Source: Thermoplasmatota archaeon (GTDB lineage: Archaea > Thermoplasmatota > E2 > DHVEG-1). Taken from it: DNA of 33,678 bases. The stretch's first letter is position 1. The number at the start of each line of letters is the position of its first letter. Position numbers and translations under genes: made by a program. Below are positions 26,197 through 33,678 of this stretch, piece by piece. The notes below the pieces were generated by a model that saw nothing but the letters and a program-made list of their open reading frames with translations, searched no databases and was not told the DNA's origin. The stretch lies in assembly GCA_016936135.1 (NCBI GenBank), contig JAFGPP010000005.1, forward strand, positions 1 to 33,678, given 5' to 3'.

Positions 26197-27873
26197 GTGA
26201 GAATTAAAATTATGCGGAGGAAAAGTAACTGGCAAATTTTAGTTGTAATGGCGCTGTTAGTATCGTTATCTTTTGGTACTATTTACACAGTAAAAAGTAG
26301 TAATGAGTTCTACCAACAAATATCGCCTGAAAATAAATTATTTGATAATAACTTGCTAATAAACCCAATAATTTACCCGTATTCTATACCGGCCACGTTA
26401 AATGATAAATCAAATTTTCAAATTGATAATGATAAAATTATATACAACGTCGCAACTGATGTACTCCAGGTCAGCGATGGTTACATTCTTACAGGTTATA
26501 CAGGTTTTCTAGATTTTGGATATAATTTAGATTATTATTTTGAATTAGTACTAATCAAAACTGATTTTGAAGGAAATAAACTTTGGGAAAGAACTTTTCA
26601 ATATCCAAATTCTAAATGGACATCTGGTATATCAATTCATAAAACCTCAGATGGGGGATTTGCTGTTGGTGGATATATTGTCTATGAACTAGGATACAAT
26701 GCCTTATTATTGAAAACAGATAAAAATGGAAATACCGAATGGTATAAAACCTATGATGCAGACGATGCTTTCCTATGTTGTTCTATGAAACAGACCAAAG
26801 ATAATGGTTATATTCTGTCAGGATTGGGTATTAAATCAATTAACGATGATGAAAGTTTGATAGTCACAGTACTTTTGAAAATAGATGAACAGGGAAATGA
26901 AGAATGGCGTAGAAATTTTGATTTTTTTAATTATACCATGGGATATGATGTACATCAGACTTCTGATGAAGGTTTTATTTTAACTGGTCAAGGAAGTGAG
27001 GGTGGTTTAAAAACTCCTATGAAAGGCTTTATGATATTAATGAAGACCGATAAAAATGGCAATGAAGAGTGGCATAAGACTTACAATTATCATGAGCTGA
27101 GCAATGGCTTAAGCGTGAAACAAACCAATGATGATGGATTTATCATTACCGGATATTCATATGATACAGATCAATACACTGCCCCAGACAAACAAATGTT
27201 ATTACTTCTGAAAACTGATTGCCTTGGAAAGGAGGAGTGGGTCAAATTCTTTAATTTTAATGATTCAGGATGTGGTAGTTCTTTACTAATTTGTCTTGAT
27301 TCTGGATTTATTATTGCTGGAGATTCCGATTCAAAAGGATTAATCCTTAAAACTGATGAGAATGGAAACGAAGAATGGCGCAGAATCTTCCAAGGGTTAG
27401 GAAATGCAGGATTCACAAAATTAAAAGAAACTTCTGACAAAGGTTACATATTAACTGGTGCAACATATTCAACTCCAGAACAGGGATACCCCAAACTTCT
27501 AATGTATCTAGTAAAAACCAGTGCGTCTGGACATGAAGAGTGGAGCAAAATATTTCCAGAAATTGGAGAAGAATCCGAGATCTCTATTACTATTAAGAAG
27601 GATTCTATAATTATTGGAAATATCGGGGAAAATACACTATATGATGTAAATGCTGCAATTAAGATAACTGGGGGATTTTTAAATAAAATCAATAAAAATA
27701 TAGTCTCTAGTATCAGCACCGTTCCATCTGGAGAAACATCAACAATAGACATGCCAAAATTATTTGGTTTTGGCCGCATTGAAATAGCTGTTATTGCATA
27801 TGCATCAAATGCCCCGATGGTTTCAAAATCCGCAAATGGATTGCAATTTTTTTCATGGACATTTCTATCTTGA
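26197..27873 (+). CDS. Secreted seven-repeat beta-propeller-like protein
   Basis: N-terminal signal/TM segment (WQILVVMALLVSLSFGTIYTV); seven copies of the K(T/I)(D/S)xxGxxxW motif with intervening SDGGFxxxGY motifs; C-terminal Ig-like tail. Start could be ATG 26212. Confidence 0.75.
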   Translation: MRIKIMRRKSNWQILVVMALLVSLSFGTIYTVKSSNEFYQQISPENKLFDNNLLINPIIYPYSIPATLNDKSNFQIDNDKIIYNVATDVLQVSDGYILTGYTGFLDFGYNLDYYFELVLIKTDFEGNKLWERTFQYPNSKWTSGISIHKTSDGGFAVGGYIVYELGYNALLLKTDKNGNTEWYKTYDADDAFLCCSMKQTKDNGYILSGLGIKSINDDESLIVTVLLKIDEQGNEEWRRNFDFFNYTMGYDVHQTSDEGFILTGQGSEGGLKTPMKGFMILMKTDKNGNEEWHKTYNYHELSNGLSVKQTNDDGFIITGYSYDTDQYTAPDKQMLLLLKTDCLGKEEWVKFFNFNDSGCGSSLLICLDSGFIIAGDSDSKGLILKTDENGNEEWRRIFQGLGNAGFTKLKETSDKGYILTGATYSTPEQGYPKLLMYLVKTSASGHEEWSKIFPEIGEESEISITIKKDSIIIGNIGENTLYDVNAAIKITGGFLNKINKNIVSSISTVPSGETSTIDMPKLFGFGRIEIAVIAYASNAPMVSKSANGLQFFSWTFLS

Positions 27874-29154
27874 ACGATAGTGTTTTCTCAAATCAGCAAA
27901 TTTCTTCAGACGTATACTTCCAGTGAGTAGTTTATCAGTTTTGAACACCCAAACTACGATACTAATAGTAACAATTGCAAATACTGTTACATATATTATA
28001 CCTGAAACAACTAAAAGATAATCATTGAAAATCAGTGCACGTGCAGCCATCATCGGATGAGAAAACGGTATTGCAAAAACAAGTGCTTTCAAAGCCAATG
28101 GAAGTGTGTCAAAATCTGCAAACATCGTAAAAAACATCGGAACAAGAGCAAGCATGGTAATTGGAAAAGTAAGAGTCTGTGCACTTTTGTAATTTTTTGC
28201 AAGTGTTCCCAGCAACATACATAGAGCTAATGCAGAAATTAACGCAACAAACAATGAAATTCCCATTAGAACAAAATCATCTGATGTAAGGGCCAGACCA
28301 AAATCCGCAAGGTTTAACTCTTGTACTGAAAAATTTAACCCTGAGAAATATCGGCTCATACCAACCATATAAATTATTGCAAAAATCAAACCAACAACCG
28401 CACTTGCTACAATTTTTCCTGTAACAATACTTGTTCTTTTGACAGGAAGTGTTAGCAATGTTTCAAGGGTTTTATTTTCTTTTTCCATTGCCATTGATGA
28501 AATAACCATACTGCCTGCAACAATAATTATCATCATCATTACAATTGGAAATAGGAATGATTGAGTAGAAAGCAATCCAATTATTATCCCGGGAGAAAGT
28601 CTATTGAATTCTTTTCCCTTGAAATAAGTTGTATCTATTTTATTAGAAGGATTCAGGGCAATGGTTGCATTTATTGTTGAATTTTCTTCAATTAAACTTT
28701 TGGAAATCTCATAATTTATTGAACCTATTAATTGTTCAACAGTCTCAGAAGAGATGGAATCCATTATTCCTGCTCCCTTCATTATCCAATATACCTCTAT
28801 TTCGCCCATTTTATTATTATGAATGTTTTTCGAAAAGTTCTGTGTTATTACTATTAGTGCCATACCGTCATTTTCACCAATTTGTTCTAATCCAATACTT
28901 TTATCATTAATATTTGTAGAGTTAAAAACAACTTCAGAACGATTATCTATAATTGAAACTGCAAGAGTAACAAGATCTCCAGTATCTTGGACAATATATC
29001 CAATTACAGGTTTTTCTTCTAGTTCCTCCTGTATTCCCTCCATAGAAGTTCCAATTGAACCGAAAATAAAAGCCATCACAACAATGGGAATAATCGTTGC
29101 TGGTGTCAGCAATTCCTTTATTTCTTTTTTTATAATGTTATTTAAGGATTTCAT
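27865..29154 (-). CDS. ABC-2 type transporter permease (NatB-like)
   Basis: N-terminal TM, long extracytoplasmic loop, then multi-TM with SSMAMEKENKTLETLLTLPVKRTSIVTGKIVAS typical of ABC-2 permeases. Confidence 0.88.
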   Translation of the reverse strand: MKSLNNIIKKEIKELLTPATIIPIVVMAFIFGSIGTSMEGIQEELEEKPVIGYIVQDTGDLVTLAVSIIDNRSEVVFNSTNINDKSIGLEQIGENDGMALIVITQNFSKNIHNNKMGEIEVYWIMKGAGIMDSISSETVEQLIGSINYEISKSLIEENSTINATIALNPSNKIDTTYFKGKEFNRLSPGIIIGLLSTQSFLFPIVMMMIIIVAGSMVISSMAMEKENKTLETLLTLPVKRTSIVTGKIVASAVVGLIFAIIYMVGMSRYFSGLNFSVQELNLADFGLALTSDDFVLMGISLFVALISALALCMLLGTLAKNYKSAQTLTFPITMLALVPMFFTMFADFDTLPLALKALVFAIPFSHPMMAARALIFNDYLLVVSGIIYVTVFAIVTISIVVWVFKTDKLLTGSIRLKKFADLRKHYRSR

Positions 29155-29873
29155 TGCACCACCTTTGTAAAAACTTCCTCGATATTTGATGCATTGTATT
29201 TTTCCATCAATTGCTTGGGTCGACCCCTTTCCACAATAATACCATCTGAGATAAGGGCAATTCTATCACATAAATATTCAACTTCAAGCATGTTGTGTGA
29301 TGAAAGTAAAACTGTTGTTCCGGCCCTAGTAATGTCCTTAATAATTTTTCTTATTTCTTGTGCATTTATTACGTCTAAGCCAGAAGTAGGTTCATCAAGT
29401 ATTGCAAGACGAGGGTCTGTCATCAATGCTCTTCCAACCAAAAGACGTCTTTTCATTCCTTTACTGTAAGTATCCACCTTGTCATCAATTCTATCTTCCA
29501 AATCGGCAATTGTTATTCCTTTTTCAATCATTTCTTTTGTGTTTTTATAAGTAAAAAAATTGGCAATAAATGTTAGGTAAGCCCTACCTGTAAGATTTTT
29601 GTAAGCACCTGCATCTTCCGGAAGATAGCTTATGAGCTTTCTGACCTCCTCTGGATTTTTCTTTACATCGTATTCAAGTACTTTAACGGATCCAGACGTT
29701 ATCTGCAATAAAGTGGAAATAACTCTTAGTGCTGTTGTTTTACCAGCACCGTTCGGACCAATTAGACCAAAAATTTCACCTTGGTCGATATTAAAGCTTA
29801 TTCCTTTAATGGCTTGAATCGCACCATAATCTTTAACTAAATTATTTACCTCAACAGTATGCATTATTACCAC
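29151..29873 (-). CDS. ABC transporter ATP-binding protein (NatA-like)
   Basis: Walker A GPNGAGKTT, signature YSKGMKRRLLVGRAL, Walker B LAILDEPTSGLD, H-loop LLSSHNMLEVE. Confidence 0.95.
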   Translation of the reverse strand: MVIMHTVEVNNLVKDYGAIQAIKGISFNIDQGEIFGLIGPNGAGKTTALRVISTLLQITSGSVKVLEYDVKKNPEEVRKLISYLPEDAGAYKNLTGRAYLTFIANFFTYKNTKEMIEKGITIADLEDRIDDKVDTYSKGMKRRLLVGRALMTDPRLAILDEPTSGLDVINAQEIRKIIKDITRAGTTVLLSSHNMLEVEYLCDRIALISDGIIVERGRPKQLMEKYNASNIEEVFTKVVQ

Positions 29874-29878
29874 ACCAT

Positions 29879-30193
29879 TTAATGAGTTTTAACAGCAGTT
29901 CCAAAAGCAATTATTTCTGCTGCTCCATGCATTGTTTGAGCTGTTGCATATCTCATACCAACAATTGCATCAGCTCCCAGCTTTTTTGCATCTTTAATCA
30001 TACGTTCCATGGCAGTTCGCCTTGATTCCTCCATAAGTTCAGTATATGCCTTTGCCTCTCCACCAACTACAGTTCTTAATCCTGCACCGATATCTTTTCC
30101 TATGTGTTTTGTTTGTACGCAACTTCCAAAAACAACTCCTAGAACCTCTTTTATTTCCCTACCTGGTAGATTCTCTGTTGTGGCAACCATCAT
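29879..30193 (-). CDS. YbjQ/UPF0145 (putative heavy-metal-binding) family protein, copy 1
   Basis: TTENLPGREIKEVLGVVFGSCVQTKHIGKDIGAGLRTVVGGEAKAYTELMEESRRTAMERM..GADAIVGMRY..AEIIAFGTAV. Confidence 0.93.
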   Translation of the reverse strand: MMVATTENLPGREIKEVLGVVFGSCVQTKHIGKDIGAGLRTVVGGEAKAYTELMEESRRTAMERMIKDAKKLGADAIVGMRYATAQTMHGAAEIIAFGTAVKTH

Positions 30194-30211
30194 GATTCTT
30201 CCCTCTCTACG

Positions 30212-30382
30212 TTAAATCTTATTTTGTTTTTTAAGGTATTCTTTCCTTATCTCCTCTGCCATTTTTCCGTCTTCGACAATCAGGGGACCGATATAACCGC
30301 AATCCCTACACTCCCATTTAGACCAAATCTGGGGAAGAACCCATTCAACGTTTGTAGATCCACATTTTGGGCAAAACTTCAT
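30212..30382 (-). CDS. Small zinc-ribbon protein
   Basis: MKFCPKCGSTNVEW...WECRDCGYIG: two CxxC knuckles. Start moved to ATG 30382, just after the stop of the upstream gene. Confidence 0.8.
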   Translation of the reverse strand: MKFCPKCGSTNVEWVLPQIWSKWECRDCGYIGPLIVEDGKMAEEIRKEYLKKQNKI

Positions 30383-30386
30383 TTTA

Positions 30387-30611
30387 TCACCCGTATTCAT
30401 ATCCGCATTTTGCACAACGATAAGTTTTACCATCAAATCTGAGTTTTTCGCTTCCGCATTTCACGCAATTTCCCAGAACTCTTTCTTCTAGAGCCCTAAT
30501 ACGATTTAGTTCGCGTTCTGCTAGTTGTGAAAGGTTTATCCATGCATTGTCCTTCCACCATTTCCATATATCTTCATTAAGCGTAATTGTCACTTTTTTC
30601 ATTTTTTTCAC
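30387..30611 (-). CDS. Mini protein with an N-terminal RHH-like segment and a C-terminal zinc ribbon
   Basis: KKVTITLNEDIWKWWKDNAWINLSQLAERELNRI resembles a ribbon-helix-helix; CVKCGSEKLRFDGKTYRCAKCGYEYG zinc ribbon. GTG start overlaps the upstream stop; alternative ATG at 30602. Confidence 0.7.
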   Translation of the reverse strand: MKKMKKVTITLNEDIWKWWKDNAWINLSQLAERELNRIRALEERVLGNCVKCGSEKLRFDGKTYRCAKCGYEYG

Positions 30612-31972
30612 TCAATTTCATAATTTGTCATCCAGGTAGCAATGTCCTCAATTACATCTTCCCAAACATTGCTGAAATTAAGATATTCCTCTGGGTTTGG
30701 TGTCCCACTACCAGATATGAATAAATGATTTAATGTTGGATAACTTTTCATTGTTACATTTTCATTTGTTGCTAAAGCAATTTGCCATAGGTTATAATCT
30801 TGCATTGTAACCTGATAATCCCTTTCCCCTTGCAAAAAGAACATCGGCAAAGTTAGGTTTTTAGCAGTTGCTACTTGATTGTATGTTAAGAGATATTCCC
30901 AGTATGCCTTGTAAGCGCCAAGTATTAATTCCCCTTCCTGAATTGTCAGGTTTTTTATCTTATCTACTTGTTGTCTTGTTGAATTTATAACAATGGAATC
31001 GTTTTCATCAATTTCTCCATCAAGGGATGAAAGATATATCGTTTGGTTAAGCCAAAGATCTTCTAAATTTCTTGCAGGTGCTGCCAAAAGAATTATGCCG
31101 CTGAGTTGAGGATGTTGCTCGGCAATTTTTGGCGCCATCATAGCTCCTAGACTGTGACCTGCTAGATAGATTTTTTCTGAGTTAACTTTCTCAAGGTTTT
31201 CCAGATAGGAAATTGCAGCAATTGCGTCATCAATAACCTCTTCCTTAGGAGTTAGATTTGTTAATTGAGCCATTTCGTTTTGGTAATGTTTTGTTCTTTT
31301 ATCATATCTTAAAACCGCATAGCCATTTGAAGCAAGTCCCCAAGCAATGTCCTTAAACGGTTTATTTGGACCAATTGTTTCGTCTCTATCATTAGGTCCT
31401 GAGCCGTGGACAAGTACAACCGCAGGAAAAGGACCCTGACCTTTTGGAACAGATAATGTTGCAGGTAGTTGCCAAGGTTGTTGCCCGATTATAACCTCTT
31501 CTTCATCAAATAAATTTGTATTTGCATAACTGGGAGTTTGGTATTCATCAGATCTATCAGTTTGTACAAACCACAGTCCCCAAATTTGTTTTTTGGAATC
31601 AAATACGAATTTGATATCAAAATAGCCTTGTATAGAGAAATTACATGTGACAAATACCAAATCGTAACCAGAATCATTTTCAGTTATTGATTTTACAATG
31701 CCATCGAATTCACCATATTGTGTAATTACACCGTTCCAAACTTCTTCAAGTTGCTGAAGGGACAGTGCATTTTTCATTTCGGAATTAAAAAGACTGTAAA
31801 CCTCTGTGTAGTTACCATTACTTAAATGAATCGTGGCATCTAGAGCAATTTCTTCAATATCTTTTTCAGGTGGAGATGCTTCTTGCTCTACACAACCTGA
31901 GAAAATACTACCGACAATAATTAGACAGGAAATTATCAAGAGTTGGTTTTTTATTTTCATTTTATCCCTCAC
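30608..31972 (-). CDS. Lipoprotein-like alpha/beta hydrolase with N-terminal DUF3887-like domain
   Basis: Signal with lipobox-like IVGSIFSGCVEQ; VLVHGSGPNDRDETIGPNKPFKDIAWGLASNGYAVLRYDKRTK; nucleophile elbow LAGHSLGAMM; catalytic Asp and His contexts (FLQGERDYQV, YPTLNHLFISG). Confidence 0.85.
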   Translation of the reverse strand: MRDKMKIKNQLLIISCLIIVGSIFSGCVEQEASPPEKDIEEIALDATIHLSNGNYTEVYSLFNSEMKNALSLQQLEEVWNGVITQYGEFDGIVKSITENDSGYDLVFVTCNFSIQGYFDIKFVFDSKKQIWGLWFVQTDRSDEYQTPSYANTNLFDEEEVIIGQQPWQLPATLSVPKGQGPFPAVVLVHGSGPNDRDETIGPNKPFKDIAWGLASNGYAVLRYDKRTKHYQNEMAQLTNLTPKEEVIDDAIAAISYLENLEKVNSEKIYLAGHSLGAMMAPKIAEQHPQLSGIILLAAPARNLEDLWLNQTIYLSSLDGEIDENDSIVINSTRQQVDKIKNLTIQEGELILGAYKAYWEYLLTYNQVATAKNLTLPMFFLQGERDYQVTMQDYNLWQIALATNENVTMKSYPTLNHLFISGSGTPNPEEYLNFSNVWEDVIEDIATWMTNYEIE

Positions 31973-31984
31973 AAATTTTGGAAA

Positions 31985-32173
31985 TTAACCAAGAGTTATT
32001 ACAAACCCCGTAATAATTATAATGGTTCCGACCACTAAAGATATGATTGCCTTTACTGTAGCATTCCCTGGCAAATTAATGAGTCTCTCAATTTTTGGAT
32101 TTAATAGTGTACCAATCCCCGGGAGGAAAATGATTCCTCCTGCAATTATTAAAATTAAATTTGGAATTGCCAT
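31985..32173 (-). CDS. Small two-TM membrane protein
   Basis: 62 aa: LILIIAGGIIFLPGIGTLL and AIISLVVGTIIIITGFVITLG. Confidence 0.6.
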   Translation of the reverse strand: MAIPNLILIIAGGIIFLPGIGTLLNPKIERLINLPGNATVKAIISLVVGTIIIITGFVITLG

Positions 32174-32177
32174 TTAT

Positions 32178-32492
32178 CTATCTAAGTTTCACAGCGGTTC
32201 CATATGCAAGAATTTCTGCAGCCCCGCCCATGATTGCAGAGGTCATGAATCTTATGTTAATTACCGCATCCGCACCTAGCTTTTCAGCTTTGTCCTTCAT
32301 CCTTTTTAGGGCGACTTCTCTTGATTCTGCAAGCATTTCTGTGTATTCCTTGATTTCGCCACCTACCATATGTCTGAAACCTGCCTTTATATCCTTTCCA
32401 ATACTTTTTGCCTGAATGGTATTACCTCTTACTAGTCCTAGTATTTGAGAAATTTCTTTACCTGTTACAAAATCTGTATTTACAAGTATCAT
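32178..32492 (-). CDS. YbjQ/UPF0145 family protein, copy 2
   Basis: Alignable by eye with the 29879-30193 product (IGKDIKAGFRHMVGGEIKEYTEMLAESREVALKRM..GADAVINIRF..AEILAYGTAVK). Confidence 0.93.
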   Translation of the reverse strand: MILVNTDFVTGKEISQILGLVRGNTIQAKSIGKDIKAGFRHMVGGEIKEYTEMLAESREVALKRMKDKAEKLGADAVINIRFMTSAIMGGAAEILAYGTAVKLR

Positions 32493-32728
32493 GGCTCTAA
32501 TTCCTCCTTTTCAATTTCATCCATCATTTTTTTTGTGTCTCTTCTCTGTTCTATTATAATTGAAATTATCAGAACTACAATTCCCACAAAAATTAGACCG
32601 AGGAAAAATCCCGAAAGAAAATCTAATGCTTCCAATAGTTCCTCAAACCCAAGGTATAGTCCATATGCGATTAGAAGGATTATACCTCCTACAAAGAGTA
32701 TCATTCCTATTGTTTTTCCATTACTCAT
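32489..32728 (-). CDS. Small two-TM membrane protein
   Basis: 79 aa: TIGMILFVGGIILLIAYGLYLG and FLSGFFLGLIFVGIVVLIISIII, acidic C-terminus. Confidence 0.6.
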   Translation of the reverse strand: MSNGKTIGMILFVGGIILLIAYGLYLGFEELLEALDFLSGFFLGLIFVGIVVLIISIIIEQRRDTKKMMDEIEKEELEP

Positions 32729-32740
32729 TTTTTACCTCCA

Positions 32741-33385
32741 TTAATTTTTAAATAATTTAGCCGGAGCATATCTTTCCATTTCTTTGATAAAAATAGGGGA
32801 ATCAAAAATGAAAAAGCGTTGGGCTCCTAAAAACATTTGTCTATGTTTAAAATTTATGAGATTGCCTCTCGCCTTTATCGCTGTTAAGCTATCAAAATTG
32901 TAAAATAGTCCAGGAAATGGAAATACCCTATGGCACTTAACAATTATCCCATCTTTTGTAAGCACCATTTTCATAGTAAAACTCTCAAACCACATAATAA
33001 GACCCAGACTAAAGAATAGGGCGCCTGGTATTAATCCAATTAATCCATATTTATCATATAATAAAAACCCGCCTAAAATCACCAGAAACCCAACGAATGT
33101 TAAAAAAGTTGCAGTAATCCATAGAACGATTGGTGAACATCTAATTTCATATTTTTCCTTTTTGAATTTATTAATTTTTACAGTGTTTTTCTTAAATATG
33201 TATAAAAGAGCAGAAAAAATTACAATAGTAAAAGTAAGTATTCCTATGTTGAAGAAGTTTTCATAGTCGCCAACTCCTAGTATATTTTCAAAAATAATCT
33301 TCAATATCAGTATAATAGTCAAGATTAAAAAAGGAAAATACATAATTTTAAATGATTTAACAGGTATGATTTGCCCTTCTCGCAT
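32741..33385 (-). CDS. Multi-TM membrane protein with a PH-like C-terminal segment
   Basis: Four hydrophobic segments, then MKMVLTKDGIIVKCHRVFPFPGLFYNFDSLTAIKARG; start ATG 33385 follows SD GGAGG rather than the TTG at 33397. Confidence 0.6.
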   Translation of the reverse strand: MREGQIIPVKSFKIMYFPFLILTIILILKIIFENILGVGDYENFFNIGILTFTIVIFSALLYIFKKNTVKINKFKKEKYEIRCSPIVLWITATFLTFVGFLVILGGFLLYDKYGLIGLIPGALFFSLGLIMWFESFTMKMVLTKDGIIVKCHRVFPFPGLFYNFDSLTAIKARGNLINFKHRQMFLGAQRFFIFDSPIFIKEMERYAPAKLFKN

Positions 33386-33403
33386 TTTTACCTCCAATAT
33401 TTT

Positions 33404-33511
33404 TTATTTTTCAATTCGCTTAACATCATCAAACCATGCTTGTCCATTACCAGAGACGGTTAATCGGGCTATGATATTGCCAGTATTTTTTGATACATTT
33501 TCTTTGACCAT
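33404..33511 (-). pseudogene. Possible gene remnant or micro-ORF (MVKENVSKNTGNIIARLTVSGNGQAWFDDVKRIEK)
   Basis: ARLTVSGNGQAWFDDVKRIEK resembles the C-terminal end of carbohydrate-binding/discoidin-like domains in secreted proteins; no upstream coding frame for the rest of such a domain (in-frame TGA just upstream). Confidence 0.3.
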
Positions 33512-33536
33512 ATTAAACACGTCAATACATGTCTTT

Positions 33537-33571
33537 ATACGTTCTAATACGTTTCAATACGTATATATACG
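33537..33571. repeat. 10-bp phased ATACG iterons ending in the perfect palindrome CGTATATATACG
   Basis: ATACG at 33537, 33547, 33557 and 33567 (exact 10-bp spacing); palindrome at 33560-33571. Confidence 0.6.
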
Positions 33572-33678
33572 ATTTAATATTTAAAGTTGCCGACTGGAGG
33601 GGCTTTGAGGGAACGTTAAAGTCAATCTAAACAAAAAGTTATAAAGACTATAATTTTTACACATCTCTATGGAATTTC

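Noticed and set aside
28665-29170. Plus-strand ORFs across the ABC permease
   Set aside because: Overlap a confident minus-strand permease; no family features.
1-33678. CRISPR array, transposon or prophage
   Set aside because: No regularly spaced direct repeats of 25-40 bp, no transposase/integrase motifs, and gene content is core-metabolic and transport.

Overview
The window is an archaeal chromosomal segment: AT-rich, with TATA/BRE-type promoters, TFB, a fibrillarin-like protein, archaeal ThrRS, PurP and archaeal-type isoprenoid genes. I saw no tRNA, rRNA, CRISPR array, transposase or phage module. From left to right it carries: (1) a six-PAS sensor histidine kinase plus a stand-alone receiver protein; (2) TFB, RlmE/FtsJ and a polyprenyl diphosphate synthase; (3) a small-multidrug-export-family membrane protein and fibrillarin; (4) GcvT and GcvH; (5) ThrRS, PurP and a divergent/convergent 5-formyl-THF cyclo-ligase; (6) a compact operon for the archaeal (anhydromevalonate-phosphate) mevalonate pathway: mevalonate kinase, UbiD-type decarboxylase, a small LpdD/proteasome-chaperone-like protein, and AcnX large and small subunits; (7) a membrane-anchored CrtC/AttH-like protein; (8) an HD protein followed by a two-subunit ATP-citrate lyase / citryl-CoA synthetase-lyase fusion and a single-chain aconitase; (9) a secreted seven-repeat propeller protein; (10) a long minus-strand gene train with an ABC-2 exporter, two YbjQ paralogues, two mini zinc-ribbon proteins, an alpha/beta hydrolase and small membrane proteins. 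The most interesting unexplained signals are: two intergenic elements with matching architecture, each with a TATA box about 22-25 nt upstream of a perfect 7-8 bp terminal stem enclosing 67-75 nt and carrying an anti-Shine-Dalgarno-like CACCTC(C) motif (candidate structured sRNAs or leaders); the domain make-up of the citrate-cleaving enzyme; the small protein embedded in the mevalonate operon; and 10-bp phased ATACG iterons upstream of the minus-strand gene train. All family calls are by eye, with no database search.
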